A stretch of 64,000 nt of DNA from Nitratireductor alexandrii. GTDB lineage: Bacteria > Pseudomonadota > Alphaproteobacteria > Rhizobiales > Rhizobiaceae. How positions within the stretch are numbered: position 1 is the stretch's first letter; each line of letters starts with the position of its first letter. Below are positions 8,715-18,612 of the stretch, piece after piece. A program made the position numbers and the translations under genes. The DNA is taken from contig NZ_RBVY01000008.1 in assembly GCF_004000215.1 (NCBI RefSeq), positions 124,001-188,000 of the forward strand, given 5' to 3'. The notes under the pieces were generated by a model, which saw only the letters and a program-made list of their open reading frames with translations, was not told the origin of the DNA and made no database searches.

Positions 8715-10127
8715 ATGCGCACGGCGGAAATCGGATTGATCGGACTTGGCGTGATGGGCTCCAACCTGGCGCTCAACATCGCCGAGAAGGGCCACCGGAT
8801 CGCGGTGTGGAACCGGACCACCGAAACCACGCACCGCTTCGTCGAGCAGGCCGGCGCGCTCGGCGCCATGATCGTGCCCTGCGACACGCTTGCCGAGCTG
8901 GCGGCCGCCATCCGGCCGCCGCGGCCGGTCATCCTGATGGTGCCGGCCGGCGCCGTCGTCGACGAGCAGGTCCACGCGCTCCGGCCGCTGCTGTCGGCCG
9001 ACGACATCCTGATCGACGCCGGCAACGCCAATTTCCGCGACACGATGCGCCGCTTCGACGAACTCGACGGCAGCGGCATCGCCTTCATCGGCATGGGGGT
9101 CTCGGGCGGCGAGGACGGCGCGCGCAACGGTCCATCGATCATGGTCGGCGGCGCGCCGTCGTCCTGGCTGCGCGTCAAGGACGTGCTGGTCGCCATCGCC
9201 GCGCGCTACCGCGACGAGCCCTGCGTGGCCCATTTGGGGCCGGATGGCGCCGGTCATTTCGTCAAGACGATCCACAACGGCATCGAATATGCCGACATGC
9301 AGATGATCGCCGAGGTCTACGGCCTGCTGCGCGACGGTGCCGGCCTCGAGACCGGGGAGATGGCGCGGCTGTTCGAAACGTGGAATGGCGGCCGGCTGGA
9401 ATCCTATCTGGTCGAGATCACCGCCAGCGTGCTGGCGGCCGGCGATTCCGAAACCGGCGCCCCGGTCGTCGATGTCATCCTCGACCGCGCCGGCCAGAAG
9501 GGCACCGGCCGCTGGGCGGCGATCGAGGCGCAGAACATGGCGGTGCCGGCCACCGCGATCGAGGCCGCCGTCGCCGCCCGCAGCCTGTCGGCGATGAAGG
9601 ACGAACGCGTCGCCGCCGAAGCCCTTTACGGCGCGCCGGTCACGGCGTTTTCGAAAGCCGAAAAGCGCGCGGTGATCGACGATCTCGAAAGCGCCCTTTA
9701 TGCCGGCAAGATCGCGGCTTACGCGCAGGGCTTCGCGGTGATGGAAGCCGCCTCGCGGGAATTCGCCTGGGGTCTGCCGCTGGCGACGGTGGCGCGTATC
9801 TGGCGGGCGGGCTGCATCATCCGCTCGCAGTTCCTCGACGACATCGCCCGCGCCTATGACGAGGAGGCGCCGGCCAACCTGCTGGCCGCCCCGCGCTTCG
9901 TGACGGCGATGCAGGACGCGCATCCGGCCCTGCGCCGCACGGTGACCAGGGCGGCCGCGGCCGGCATTCCCGTGCCGGCGCTTTCGGCCGCGCTGGCCTA
10001 TTTCGACACCTACAGGACCGCGCGCGGCACGGCCAATCTGATCCAGGCCCAGCGCGACTATTTCGGCGCGCACGGGTTTGAGCGGATTGACGCCGGCGGC
10101 ACCCATCACGGCCCCTGGTCGGGGTGA
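8715..10127 (+). CDS. gnd: 6-phosphogluconate dehydrogenase, decarboxylating
   Basis: 470 residues. ATG 8715 is chosen over the GTG at 8682 because GGAAGGGA lies 5-12 bases before it and the protein then begins at the Rossmann fold (GLIGLGVMGSNLALN). The enzyme oxidises 6-phosphogluconate to ribulose 5-phosphate with CO2 release and NADP reduction in the pentose phosphate pathway. Family signatures are present: MGVSGGEDGARNGPSIM, HFVKTIHNGIEYADMQ with the catalytic Lys and Asn, and DRAGQKGTGRWA. Length matches the long, homodimeric form. The following aldo/keto reductase gene lies 41 bases downstream, so the two may share a transcript. Confidence 0.95.
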   Translation: MRTAEIGLIGLGVMGSNLALNIAEKGHRIAVWNRTTETTHRFVEQAGALGAMIVPCDTLAELAAAIRPPRPVILMVPAGAVVDEQVHALRPLLSADDILIDAGNANFRDTMRRFDELDGSGIAFIGMGVSGGEDGARNGPSIMVGGAPSSWLRVKDVLVAIAARYRDEPCVAHLGPDGAGHFVKTIHNGIEYADMQMIAEVYGLLRDGAGLETGEMARLFETWNGGRLESYLVEITASVLAAGDSETGAPVVDVILDRAGQKGTGRWAAIEAQNMAVPATAIEAAVAARSLSAMKDERVAAEALYGAPVTAFSKAEKRAVIDDLESALYAGKIAAYAQGFAVMEAASREFAWGLPLATVARIWRAGCIIRSQFLDDIARAYDEEAPANLLAAPRFVTAMQDAHPALRRTVTRAAAAGIPVPALSAALAYFDTYRTARGTANLIQAQRDYFGAHGFERIDAGGTHHGPWSG

Positions 10128-10168
10128 CGACAACGGCGCGGCGCGCCCGCGCGGAAAGGAAAACCCCG

Positions 10169-11215
10169 ATGGGATGGCAGCCGGCCGACAACCGCTACGA
10201 GCGCATGCACTACCGGCGTTGCGGCCGTTCCGGGCTGAAACTGCCGGCCGTCTCGCTCGGCCTGTGGCAAAATTTCGGCGACGACACCCCGCATGGGGTC
10301 AAGCGGGCCATCTGCCGCAAGGCGTTCGATCTCGGCATCACCCATTTCGATCTCGCCAACAATTACGGCCCGCCGCCCGGCGCGGCGGAAGCCGCCTTCG
10401 GCGCAATTCTGCGCAGCGATTTTTCCGGGTTCCGCGATCAGTTGATCGTGTCGACCAAGGCCGGTTACGACATGTGGCCGGGGCCCTATGGCGAATGGGG
10501 CAGCCGCAAATATCTGCTCGCCTCGCTCGACCAGAGCCTCAAGCGGCTCGGGCTCGACTATGTCGACATTTTCTACGCGCATCGCTTCGATCCCGACACG
10601 CCGCTGGAGGAGACGATGATGGCGCTCGACCGGGCGGTGCGCTCGGGCAAGGCGCTTTACGCCGGCATCTCCTCCTACAATGCGCGCCGCACGCGCGAGG
10701 CGGCCGCGATCCTGCGCGAGCTCGGCACGCCCTGCCTGATCCACCAGCCGAGCTATTCGATGATCAACCGCTGGGTCGAGGAGGACGGTCTGCTCGACAC
10801 GCTCGACGAGCTCGGCATCGGGTCTATCGTGTTCTCGCCGCTGGCGCAGGGCATGCTGACGGCGAAATATCTTGGCGGCATCCCCGACGAAAGCCGGGCC
10901 GCGCGCGGCAAGTCGCTGCGGCCGTCCTTCCTCTCCGACGCGACGCTCGCCAACATTCGCGCGCTCAACGCCATCGCCGAACGGCGCGGCCAGACGCTGG
11001 CGCAAATGGCGTTGAGCTGGGTGCTGCGCGGCGGCCGCGTCACCTCGGCGCTGATCGGGGCCAGCCGGCCCGAGCAGGTCGAGGACTGCGTCGGCGCCCT
11101 GGAAAATCCCGATTTCACCGACGCCGAACTGGCCGAGATCGACCGCTACGCCCGGGACGCCAACGTCAATCTTTGGGCGGCGTCGGCCGAGCGCGAGGGG
11201 CCGGCGCGCAAATAG
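10169..11215 (+). CDS. mgrA: Aldo/keto reductase, YghZ/MgrA-like (L-glyceraldehyde 3-phosphate reductase)
   Basis: 348 residues. I take the ATG at 10169, preceded by GGAAAGGA, instead of the in-frame ATG at 10124 which overlaps gnd. The start MGWQPADNRYERMHYRRCGRSGLKLP is diagnostic of the YghZ group within AKR14. Active-site residues are seen as the Asp and Tyr in THFDLANNYGP and the Lys in STKAGYDMWPGPYGEWGS. E. coli YghZ reduces L-glyceraldehyde 3-phosphate and methylglyoxal with NADPH, a detoxification role that fits a position after the NADPH-producing gnd. Subgroup call is from motif resemblance. Confidence 0.85.
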   Translation: MGWQPADNRYERMHYRRCGRSGLKLPAVSLGLWQNFGDDTPHGVKRAICRKAFDLGITHFDLANNYGPPPGAAEAAFGAILRSDFSGFRDQLIVSTKAGYDMWPGPYGEWGSRKYLLASLDQSLKRLGLDYVDIFYAHRFDPDTPLEETMMALDRAVRSGKALYAGISSYNARRTREAAAILRELGTPCLIHQPSYSMINRWVEEDGLLDTLDELGIGSIVFSPLAQGMLTAKYLGGIPDESRAARGKSLRPSFLSDATLANIRALNAIAERRGQTLAQMALSWVLRGGRVTSALIGASRPEQVEDCVGALENPDFTDAELAEIDRYARDANVNLWAASAEREGPARK

Positions 11216-11274
11216 AGCGTTTCCAGGCGAAGTGGATACCGGTTCGCCGCTCGCAAACGCGTTAAGACAATAAG
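11216..11274 (+). repeat. Dispersed intergenic repeat, copy A (RIME-like)
   Basis: A 59-base element directly after the aldo/keto reductase stop, starting AGCGTTTCCAGGCGAAGTGG. A second copy lies inverted at 48368-48426. Aligned by eye the two are the same length with 48 of 59 identities, best conserved across GCCGGTTCGCC-like and CGCGTTAA cores. Short intergenic mosaic elements of this kind (with ACCGGTTCGC and GTTT/AAAC ends) are known from Rhizobiales genomes. Confidence 0.7.
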
Positions 11275-11313
11275 GTGGAACCGGCCCGCGATCCCGTGAA
11301 TGGCAGGACGGCT

Positions 11314-12861
11314 CTAAAAGATCGCCGCCGGCAGCCAGGTGGCGATTGCCGGCATCAGCCAGATGATGGCCATGCCGACCAGTTGCAGCGCGATGAAGGG
11401 CGCGACGCCGGCATAGATGTGCCCGGTGGTGATCTCCGGCGGCGCCGCGCCGCGCAGGTAAAACAGCGAAAAGCCGAAGGGCGGCGTCAGGAACGACGTC
11501 TGCAGATTGATGGCGAGCAGGATTGCCAGCCACACCGGGTCGTGGCCCATCAGGATCAAGACCGGCACGATCAGCGGCAACAGGATGACGGTGATCTCGA
11601 CGAAATCGAGGAAGAAGCCGAGCACGAACACCAGCGCCATGCAGAAGATCAGCGCCCCGGTCGGGCCGCCGGGCATGGCGGTGAGGATCTGTTCGATGCG
11701 CTCCTCGCCGCCGAGCCCGACGAAGACCAGCGAAAAGATGCTGGCCGTCAGAATGGTGGCGAAGATCATCGCGGTGACCGTCATGGTCGCGGTGAGCGCC
11801 GGCTTGAGCATGCCCGAACGCGCCATGTGGGCGAGCGAGGCCAGGATCGCGGCGACGCCGGCGAGCGCCAGGCCGGCATAGAGCACGCCCTGGATCCAGC
11901 CCACCAGCGTGACGTCGCTGCGTTGCAGGCGCACCGGCGCCAGCCCGGCCGCCACGGCCAGCAGCAGCAGCGCCGCCGCGCCGAGCAGGATCAGGCCCTT
12001 CGGCACGCCGTTCCGGTAGCCGGCCATCAGCACCGCGCCGACCGCGCCGACGGAGGCGGCCTCCGACGGGGTGGCGACGCCGCCGAGAATCGCGCCCAGC
12101 ACGGCGACGATCAACAGGATCGGCGGGACGATCGCGCCGACGATGGCGCCGAGATCCGGGCGGGGGTCGGACGTATCGGCCGGCGGCGCGTCGGCGGGCA
12201 CGAGGAAGGCGCGCGCCAGCACGTAGACGATATAGATGCCGACCAGCGTTAGGCCGGGCAGCAGCGCGGCGGCGAAGGTCTGGCCGACCGAGATCGTCTC
12301 GACCGTGAACTTGCCCTGTTCGAACTGCGCTTGCTGATAGGCGTTCGACATCACGTCGGACAGGATGATCAACAGCGTGGAGGGCGGGATGATCTGGCCG
12401 AGCGTGCCGGCGGTACAGACCACGCCGGAGGCGAGCCGCGGGTCGTAGCCGTTGCGGAGCATGGTCGGCAGCGCGATCATGCCCATGGCGATCACCGTCG
12501 CGCCGACGATGCCGGTCGAGGCGGCCAGCAGCGCGCCGACCAGCACGACCGAAACGCCGAGCCCGCCGCGCAGGCCGCCGAACAGCCGGCCCATGGTTTC
12601 CAGCAGTTCCTCCGCCACCCGGCTGCGCTCCAGCACCACGCCCATCAGCACGAACAGCGGGATGGCGATCAGCACGTCGTTGGTGAGCACGCCGAAGACG
12701 CGCTGGCCGAGCGCGCCGAGCAGCGCGATATCCATCATGCCGGCGGCCCAGCCCAGGAAGGCGAACACGGTCGCCACCCCGGCGATCGAAAACGAGACCG
12801 GGAAGCCGAGCAGGATGCAGCCGATCAGGCCGGCGAACATCAACAAATCGAGCGGCATCAT
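11314..12861 (-). CDS. dctM: TRAP transporter large membrane subunit (DctM/TakM type)
   Basis: 515 residues, starting at the first of two ATGs whose bases overlap the small-subunit stop. Strongly hydrophobic with about 12-14 helices. Family hallmarks: GFPVSFSIAG near the N-terminus, NDVLIAIPLFVLMG, STGIVGATVIAMGMIALPTML, and the C-terminal FFLDFVEITVILLPLIVPVL followed by LQTSFLTPPFGFSLFYLRG. It is longer than classical DctM (about 430) because of an extra helical insert between residues about 210 and 360, as in the larger TRAP subclass. It forms the Na+-driven translocation channel with the small subunit. Confidence 0.92.
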   Translation of the reverse strand: MMPLDLLMFAGLIGCILLGFPVSFSIAGVATVFAFLGWAAGMMDIALLGALGQRVFGVLTNDVLIAIPLFVLMGVVLERSRVAEELLETMGRLFGGLRGGLGVSVVLVGALLAASTGIVGATVIAMGMIALPTMLRNGYDPRLASGVVCTAGTLGQIIPPSTLLIILSDVMSNAYQQAQFEQGKFTVETISVGQTFAAALLPGLTLVGIYIVYVLARAFLVPADAPPADTSDPRPDLGAIVGAIVPPILLIVAVLGAILGGVATPSEAASVGAVGAVLMAGYRNGVPKGLILLGAAALLLLAVAAGLAPVRLQRSDVTLVGWIQGVLYAGLALAGVAAILASLAHMARSGMLKPALTATMTVTAMIFATILTASIFSLVFVGLGGEERIEQILTAMPGGPTGALIFCMALVFVLGFFLDFVEITVILLPLIVPVLILMGHDPVWLAILLAINLQTSFLTPPFGFSLFYLRGAAPPEITTGHIYAGVAPFIALQLVGMAIIWLMPAIATWLPAAIF

Positions 12862-13361
12862 GCGGCCGTCTCGCGCAGGCGCACAACGTCGCGCAGCAGG
12901 CAGGCGACGGATTGGACGATGAGCAGCACGCAGAAGCCCGGAATCAGCGATTTCAGCAGGAAGGAGGCCGGGATGCCGCCGACCGAGATCGGGCCTTCCA
13001 GGATCGACCAGGAATTGCGCACCGACGGCCACGACCAGACAAGGAGCACCGTCATCGACGGGATCAGCAGGGCGAGATGGCCGAATAGGTCGATCGCCGA
13101 TTGCCGCCGCCGGCCGGCCTTGGCGTAGAAGATGTCGACGCGCACGTGACCGTCGACCAGAAGCGTGTAGCCGGCGCCGAGCATGAACAGCGTCGCGTGC
13201 AGGTAAAGCACGCTTTCGTTGAGCGCGATGAAGCTGATGCCGAAGACGTAACGCAAAAGCACGATCCCGAACTGCACCAGCACCATCAGGATCGCGCACC
13301 AGCGCACCAGATTGCCGACATTCCGGTTCACGCCGTCGAGCCAGTCGGCAAGCGCGGTCAT
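12858..13361 (-). CDS. dctQ: TRAP transporter small membrane subunit (DctQ type)
   Basis: 167 residues with four predicted membrane helices. Conserved DctQ features are RYVFGISFIALNESVLYLHATLFMLGAGYTLLVDGHVRVDIFY near residues 37-80, covering the aromatic-Glu and HVRVD motifs. It helps the large subunit dock the periplasmic binding protein. Its stop overlaps the start of the large-subunit gene, and it lies 55 bases after the binding-protein gene. Confidence 0.9.
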   Translation of the reverse strand: MTALADWLDGVNRNVGNLVRWCAILMVLVQFGIVLLRYVFGISFIALNESVLYLHATLFMLGAGYTLLVDGHVRVDIFYAKAGRRRQSAIDLFGHLALLIPSMTVLLVWSWPSVRNSWSILEGPISVGGIPASFLLKSLIPGFCVLLIVQSVACLLRDVVRLRETAA

Positions 13362-13416
13362 GCTGCCCCCCTTGTCTGAAAAGGTCCGCCGGCGGTGTGG
13401 CGCCGGCGGAGCCCGG

Positions 13417-14508
13417 TCAGTATGTGTAGTCGAGCGCGCGGGCGTTCATCTGCCCGTTATCGGCATAGACCATATAGTCGGCCACCGAACTGCGATAGGC
13501 CAGGAAGCTCTCGACGATGCGCTTGACCAGCTCGTCGTCGTCCTCGCGCAGATCGGCGATCACCTCGCCGGCGGCGTTGCCCAGCGCCACGAGAACCTCT
13601 TCGGGCAGCTTCTTGACCTGCACGCCCTCCTCGGCGACCAGCTTCTGCAGGGCCAGCGCGTGCTTGGTGGTGTATTCGGTCCACACCGGATTGTAGAGGC
13701 TCTCGCAGGCAAGCGCGACGGCGGCCTTGAGATCGTCGGGCAGGTCCTCGAAGACCTTGGCGTTGACCACGCACTCCTCCGCCGAGGACGGCTCGCCGAC
13801 GCCCGGCCAGTAATAGTTCTTGGCGACCTGATGGAAGCCGAGCGCGCTGTCCGACCACGGGCCGATGAATTCGCCGGCGTCGAGCGCGCCCGATTGCAGC
13901 GCCTGGAACATGTCGCGTCCGCCCATCGCCTGCACCGCCATGCCGATCTTGGCGCACATTTCCGAGGCCAGGCCGGTGGTGCGGAACCGCAGGCCCTTGA
14001 GGTCGTCGACCGAGTTGATCTCGCCGCGGAACCAGCCTTGCCATTGCGGGCCGGAATTGCCGCACAGGAACGGCTTCAGTCCGAACCGGGCATAGATCTC
14101 GTCGTAGAGCGCCTGACCGCCGCCATGGGCGAGCCAGCCGAACTGCTCGTCGGCCCTCAGGCCGAACGGCTGCGAGCCGAACAACAGGATGCCCTTGGAC
14201 TTCGATCCCCAGTAGGAGGGAACCGCATGGTAGAGTTCGGCCGTGCCTTCCGAGACCGCGTCGAAGACGCCGTTGCCCGGCACCAGCTCGCCGGCGGCGT
14301 AGAGCTTGACCTCGATGCGCCCGCCCGACAGCGTGGTGATGCGGTCGGCCAGCATCTGCGCGGCCACGCCCGGCCCGGGCAGGTTCTTCGGCCAGGCGGT
14401 GACCATCTTCCATTCGCGCTTGTCCTGCGCGATGGCCGGGGTGGCCAAAGCCGCGCCGGCCGCCACGCCGCCAAGCGCGGTTTTTGTCAAAAACTCTCTG
14501 CGTTTCAT
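13417..14508 (-). CDS. dctP: TRAP transporter periplasmic solute-binding protein (DctP/TakP-like), Tat-exported
   Basis: 363 residues from ATG at 14508, preceded by GGGAGAAAAAAG; an upstream in-frame start at 14571 would spoil the signal peptide. The N-terminus MKRREFLTKTALGGVAAGAA is a twin-arginine signal. Residues GPWSDSALGFHQVAKNYYWPG and the following EP segment resemble the TakP/lactate-binding branch of TRAP proteins that bind 2-oxo or hydroxy acids. The conserved Arg in GLRFRTTGLASE should contact the substrate carboxylate. The gene begins 87 bases after hutU on the same strand with no terminator between, so it may belong to the hut transcript and carry urocanate, histidine or a breakdown product; this is inference. 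Confidence 0.88.
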   Translation of the reverse strand: MKRREFLTKTALGGVAAGAALATPAIAQDKREWKMVTAWPKNLPGPGVAAQMLADRITTLSGGRIEVKLYAAGELVPGNGVFDAVSEGTAELYHAVPSYWGSKSKGILLFGSQPFGLRADEQFGWLAHGGGQALYDEIYARFGLKPFLCGNSGPQWQGWFRGEINSVDDLKGLRFRTTGLASEMCAKIGMAVQAMGGRDMFQALQSGALDAGEFIGPWSDSALGFHQVAKNYYWPGVGEPSSAEECVVNAKVFEDLPDDLKAAVALACESLYNPVWTEYTTKHALALQKLVAEEGVQVKKLPEEVLVALGNAAGEVIADLREDDDELVKRIVESFLAYRSSVADYMVYADNGQMNARALDYTY

Positions 14509-14595
14509 CTTTTTTCTCCCTCTTTTTCGACTGAATTTCCCAGATTCCGTCCGCAATCCGAGCTTTTTCATGCATTTTTGCGACCGTGAACGGCG

Positions 14596-16269
14596 CTAAT
14601 TCCCAAGAATCGCCGGCAGTCTCAGGCCCTTTTCCCGCGCCCAGTCGAGCGCGATGTCGTAGCCGGCATCGGCATGGCGCATGACCCCGGTCGCCGGGTC
14701 GTTCCACAAGACGCGCTCCAGCCGGCGCGCCGCCGCCGCGCTGCCGTCGGCGCAGATCACCATGCCGGCATGCTGCGAAAAGCCCATGCCGACGCCGCCG
14801 CCGTGATGCAGCGACACCCAGGTCGCGCCCGAGGCGCAGTTCAAAAGCGCGTTGAGCAGCGGCCAGTCGGACACCGCGTCCGAACCGTCCTTCATCGCCT
14901 CGGTCTCGCGGTTGGGCGAGGCGACCGAGCCCGAATCGAGATGGTCGCGGCCGATCACCACCGGCGCCTTCAATTCGCCCTTGGCGACCATCTCGTTGAA
15001 GGCGAGGCCGAGCCGATGGCGGTCGCCGAGCCCGACCCAGCAGATGCGCGCCGGCAGGCCCTGGAAGGCGATGCGGTCGCGCGCCATATCGAGCCAGCGA
15101 TGCAGCGGCTCGTTGTCGGGCAGGAGTTCCTTCACCTTTTCGTCGGTGCGGTAGATGTCTTGTGGGTCGCCCGAGAGCGCGGCCCAGCGGAACGGGCCGA
15201 CGCCGCGGCAAAACAAAGGCCTGATATAGGCCGGCACGAAGCCGGGAAAGGCGAAGGCGTTTTCAAACCCTTCTTCCAGCGCCACCTGACGGATATTGTT
15301 GCCGTAGTCGAGCGTGGGCACGCCCTGGTTCCAGAAGGCGACCATCGCCTCGACATGCTCGCGCATCGAGGCGCGGGCGGCCTTTTCCACCGCTTGCGGG
15401 TCGCTTTCGCGCTTGGCGCGCCACTCGGCCAGCGACCAGCCTTTCGGCAAATAGCCGTTGATCGGATCGTGCGCCGAGGTCTGGTCGGTGACCATGTCCG
15501 GCCGCACGCCGCGCCGTACCAGTTCCGGCACGATCTCGGCGGCGTTGCCGAGCAGCCCGACCGATTTGGCCTCGCCGGCCCGGGTCCAGCGGTCGATCAT
15601 CGCCAGCGCCTCGTCGAGCGAGGTCGCCTTTTCGTCGACATAACGGGTGCGGATGCGGAAATCGATGCGGCTCTCGTCGCATTCGACCGCCAGGCAGCAG
15701 GCGCCGGCCATCACCGCCGCCAGCGGCTGGGCGCCGCCCATGCCGCCGAGGCCGGCGGTCAGGATCCACTTGCCCGTCAGATTGCCGTCATAATGCTGGC
15801 GCCCGGCCTCCACGAAGGTCTCGTAGGTGCCCTGCACGATGCCCTGCGAGCCGATATAGATCCAGGACCCGGCCGTCATCTGGCCGTACATCATCAGTCC
15901 CTTGCGATCGAGCTCGTTGAAATGGCTCCAGTCGGCCCAGTGCGGGACGAGGTTGGAATTGGCGATCAGCACCCGCGGCGCGTCGGCATGGGTGCGGAAG
16001 ACGCCGACCGGCTTGCCCGACTGCACGAGCAGGGTCTCGTCGTCGGCGAGCGTCTTCAAGGTGGCCGCGATGCGATCGAAATCATCCCAGGTGCGCGCGG
16101 CGCGGCCGATGCCGCCATAGACGACCAGCTCGTTGGGGTTCTCGGCCACGTCCGGGTCGAGATTGTTCATCAGCATCCTGAGCGGCGCTTCCGTCTGCCA
16201 GCTCAGGGCGTTGAGTTCGGAGCCGCGCGGGCTGCGCACGTCGCGAATATTATGGCGGGGATTGCTCAT
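14596..16269 (-). CDS. hutU: Urocanate hydratase
   Basis: 557 residues. Converts urocanate to imidazolonepropionate using a tightly bound NAD+, the second step of histidine breakdown. Seen in the sequence: [14 protein letters not shown] near the N-terminus, [13 protein letters not shown], the [20 protein letters not shown] dinucleotide-binding region near residue 175, the conserved catalytic Cys segment [10 protein letters not shown] near 360-ish, and [15 protein letters not shown] near the C-terminus. Length equals the family norm. Its start overlaps the hutG stop by 4 bases, so the two are translationally coupled. Confidence 0.97.
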   Translation of the reverse strand: MSNPRHNIRDVRSPRGSELNALSWQTEAPLRMLMNNLDPDVAENPNELVVYGGIGRAARTWDDFDRIAATLKTLADDETLLVQSGKPVGVFRTHADAPRVLIANSNLVPHWADWSHFNELDRKGLMMYGQMTAGSWIYIGSQGIVQGTYETFVEAGRQHYDGNLTGKWILTAGLGGMGGAQPLAAVMAGACCLAVECDESRIDFRIRTRYVDEKATSLDEALAMIDRWTRAGEAKSVGLLGNAAEIVPELVRRGVRPDMVTDQTSAHDPINGYLPKGWSLAEWRAKRESDPQAVEKAARASMREHVEAMVAFWNQGVPTLDYGNNIRQVALEEGFENAFAFPGFVPAYIRPLFCRGVGPFRWAALSGDPQDIYRTDEKVKELLPDNEPLHRWLDMARDRIAFQGLPARICWVGLGDRHRLGLAFNEMVAKGELKAPVVIGRDHLDSGSVASPNRETEAMKDGSDAVSDWPLLNALLNCASGATWVSLHHGGGVGMGFSQHAGMVICADGSAAAARRLERVLWNDPATGVMRHADAGYDIALDWAREKGLRLPAILGN

Positions 16270-17078
16270 GGCCGGTCTCCGGGCGTCAGGGACGACGCGA
16301 TCGCCTCGATGCGCGTCAGGATTTTTGCGAGATGGGCCCGCAGCCGCTCGGCCTTTTGGGGAGCATAGTCGAAGGGCGGGTCTTCCGAGGCCAGGTGCGA
16401 GGCCTGCGTCAGTTCCATCTGGATCGCGTGCACCTTGTCGGCGGGCTTTCCGTAGTGACGTGTCGTCCAGCCGCCGCGGAAGCGGCCGTTGACGACGTGG
16501 CTGTAGCCGTCGGCGGCCGCGCAGAGATCGGCGACGGCGGTTTCGAACGCGGGCGCGCAGGTTCGGCCGTTATCGGTGCCGATGTTGAAGTCGGGCAGGC
16601 GGCCCTCGAACAGGAACGGGCAGACCGAGCGGATCGAGTGGCAGTCATAAAGCACCGCGACGCCGTGCAGCGTCCTGACGCGGGCGATCTCGGCCGAAAG
16701 CGCGGCGTGATAGGGCCGGTGAAAGCCGTCGAGCCTTTCGGCCACGTCCGCGTCGGTCGGCGCCGCGCCGTCGCGCCAGATCGGCCGGTCGTCGAAATCG
16801 GTTACCGGCACCAGCCCGGTCGTGTTCTGGCCGGGATAGAGGCTTTTGCCGGACGGGTCGCGATTGGCGTCGATGACGTAGCGGTGGAAGGTCGCGCGCA
16901 CGGTGGTGACGCCGGGCAGGAGGCCGTCATAGAGCCGGTCGACATGCCAGTCGGTGTCGGTCAGAAGCCTGCCTTGTGCGTTCAGCCGCTCGAAAATTTC
17001 GGCCGGCAGAAAAGTGCCCGTATGCGGCAGGCCGAGAATGACGGGCGAGGTGCCCTGGCGCACGTCGACCGGGGTCAT
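16266..17078 (-). CDS. hutG: N-formylglutamate deformylase
   Basis: 270 residues, ATG at 17078 overlapping the hutH stop. Family (FGase, M20/DUF-like fold) features: [10 protein letters not shown] with the first metal His, [32 protein letters not shown] and [15 protein letters not shown]. It hydrolyses N-formyl-L-glutamate to glutamate and formate, the last step of the five-enzyme Hut pathway that uses HutF; hutF is present at 19902. This pairing distinguishes it from the unrelated arginase-like formimidoylglutamase also called HutG. Confidence 0.95.
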   Translation of the reverse strand: MTPVDVRQGTSPVILGLPHTGTFLPAEIFERLNAQGRLLTDTDWHVDRLYDGLLPGVTTVRATFHRYVIDANRDPSGKSLYPGQNTTGLVPVTDFDDRPIWRDGAAPTDADVAERLDGFHRPYHAALSAEIARVRTLHGVAVLYDCHSIRSVCPFLFEGRLPDFNIGTDNGRTCAPAFETAVADLCAAADGYSHVVNGRFRGGWTTRHYGKPADKVHAIQMELTQASHLASEDPPFDYAPQKAERLRAHLAKILTRIEAIASSLTPGDRP

Positions 17079-18610
17079 GGGGCCGGCTCCAGCTTTGGCA
17101 GGATGCCGGCGCTGACGCTGGCGTTGAGCGCGCCGGAACGCACCAGCCCGCTCGCCGCCTCCAGATCGTCGGCCATGAAGCGGTCGACCTCCAGCGTCGG
17201 CACGACGCCGCGGATCGTTTCCAGGGCGCGCATCAGTTCCGGGCCGGTCTTCAGCGGCGCGCGCAACTCGACGCCCTGGGCCGCCGTCACCGCCTCGATG
17301 CCGACGATGCCGGCCAGGTTGTCGCTCATGGCGAGCAGGCGCCGCGCACCGTGGCAGGCCATGGAGACGTGGTCTTCCTGATTGGCCGAGGTCGGCGTCG
17401 AATCGACCGAGGCCGGATGCGCCATCTGCTTGTTTTCCGACATCAGCGCCGCGGACGTCACCTCGGCGATCATCAGGCCCGAGTTGAGCCCCGGTTTCTT
17501 CGCCAGGAAGGTCGGCAGGCCGAAGGACAGCGCCGGATCGACCAGCAGCGCGATGCGGCGCTGGGCGATCGCGCCGATCTCGCAAATCGCGAGCGCGATC
17601 TGGTCGGCGGCGAAGGCCACCGGCTCGGCGTGGAAATTCCCGCCCGAGACGACGTCGTCCGACAGCACCAGCGGGTTGTCGGTGACGGCGTTGGCCTCGA
17701 TCTCCAGCGTCCGCGCCGCCATGCGCAGCAGGTCGAGACAGGCGCCGTCGACTTGCGGCTGGCAGCGGATGCAATAGGGGTCCTGCACGCGCTGGTCGCC
17801 CTCGATATGGCTGTCGCGGATCTCCGACCCGGCCAGCAGGGCGCGCAGCGCGGCGGCGGTGTCGATCTGGCCCCGATGGCCGCGCAGGGTGTGGATTTCC
17901 GGGTGAAACGGCGCGGTCGAGCCCATGGCGGCGTCCGTCGACAGCGCGCCGGTGATCAGCGCCGCGCGCGCGGCCCTGTGCGCGCGGAACAGGCCGGCGA
18001 GCGCCAGCGCGGTCGACACCTGGGTGCCGTTGATCAGCGCCAGCCCTTCCTTGGCCGCGAGCACGATCGGTTCGAGCTCCGCCTTGTCGAGCGCGTCGGC
18101 GGCCGGCATGCGCTGGCCCTCGAACACCGCCTCGCCCTCGCCGATCATCGCCGCCGTCATATGGGCGAGCGGCGCCAGGTCGCCCGACGCGCCGACCGAG
18201 CCCTTTTCCGGAATCACCGGCAGGACGTCGCGCGCCAGCATCGCCTCGATCAGCGCCACGGTTTCCGGCCGCACGCCCGACGCGCCGCGCCCGAGCGAGA
18301 TCAGTTTCAATGCCATCACCAGCCGAACGATATCGCCGGCGAGCGGCGCGCCGACGCCGCAGCAATGCGACAGGATCAGATTGCGCTGCAGCGTCGCCAC
18401 GTCGTCCGCAGGAATGCGCACGCTGGCGAGCTTGCCGAAGCCGGTATTGATGCCGTAGACGGCCGCGTCGCCGCCGACGATGGCGGCGATGCGCGCGGCG
18501 GCGCCAGCGATGGCGGGGCGGAACCGATCGTCGAGCATGACGGCATCGTTGCCGCGGTAGACGGTTTCCAGCGTTGCGAGCGGTACGGCGCCGGGATGCA
18601 GCATGATCAT
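17075..18610 (-). CDS. hutH: Histidine ammonia-lyase
   Basis: 511 residues, with ATG at 18610 (a second ATG two codons later at 18604 is possible). It removes ammonia from histidine to give urocanate. The autocatalytic MIO prosthetic group is formed by Ala-Ser-Gly at residues 141-143 within [14 protein letters not shown]. Other conserved elements are [11 protein letters not shown] near 52, [13 protein letters not shown] near 75, and [10 protein letters not shown] near 297, NPLVL and the [17 protein letters not shown] segment near 405. Overlaps hutG by 4 bases and starts 2 bases before the hutI stop region ends, so the minus-strand hut genes form one operon. Confidence 0.97.
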   Translation of the reverse strand: MIMLHPGAVPLATLETVYRGNDAVMLDDRFRPAIAGAAARIAAIVGGDAAVYGINTGFGKLASVRIPADDVATLQRNLILSHCCGVGAPLAGDIVRLVMALKLISLGRGASGVRPETVALIEAMLARDVLPVIPEKGSVGASGDLAPLAHMTAAMIGEGEAVFEGQRMPAADALDKAELEPIVLAAKEGLALINGTQVSTALALAGLFRAHRAARAALITGALSTDAAMGSTAPFHPEIHTLRGHRGQIDTAAALRALLAGSEIRDSHIEGDQRVQDPYCIRCQPQVDGACLDLLRMAARTLEIEANAVTDNPLVLSDDVVSGGNFHAEPVAFAADQIALAICEIGAIAQRRIALLVDPALSFGLPTFLAKKPGLNSGLMIAEVTSAALMSENKQMAHPASVDSTPTSANQEDHVSMACHGARRLLAMSDNLAGIVGIEAVTAAQGVELRAPLKTGPELMRALETIRGVVPTLEVDRFMADDLEAASGLVRSGALNASVSAGILPKLEPAP

Positions 18611-18612
18611 CG

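Noticed and set aside
10106-12886. Long minus-strand frame covering mgrA and part of dctM
   Set aside because: The aldo/keto reductase on plus and DctM in another minus frame explain the region fully.
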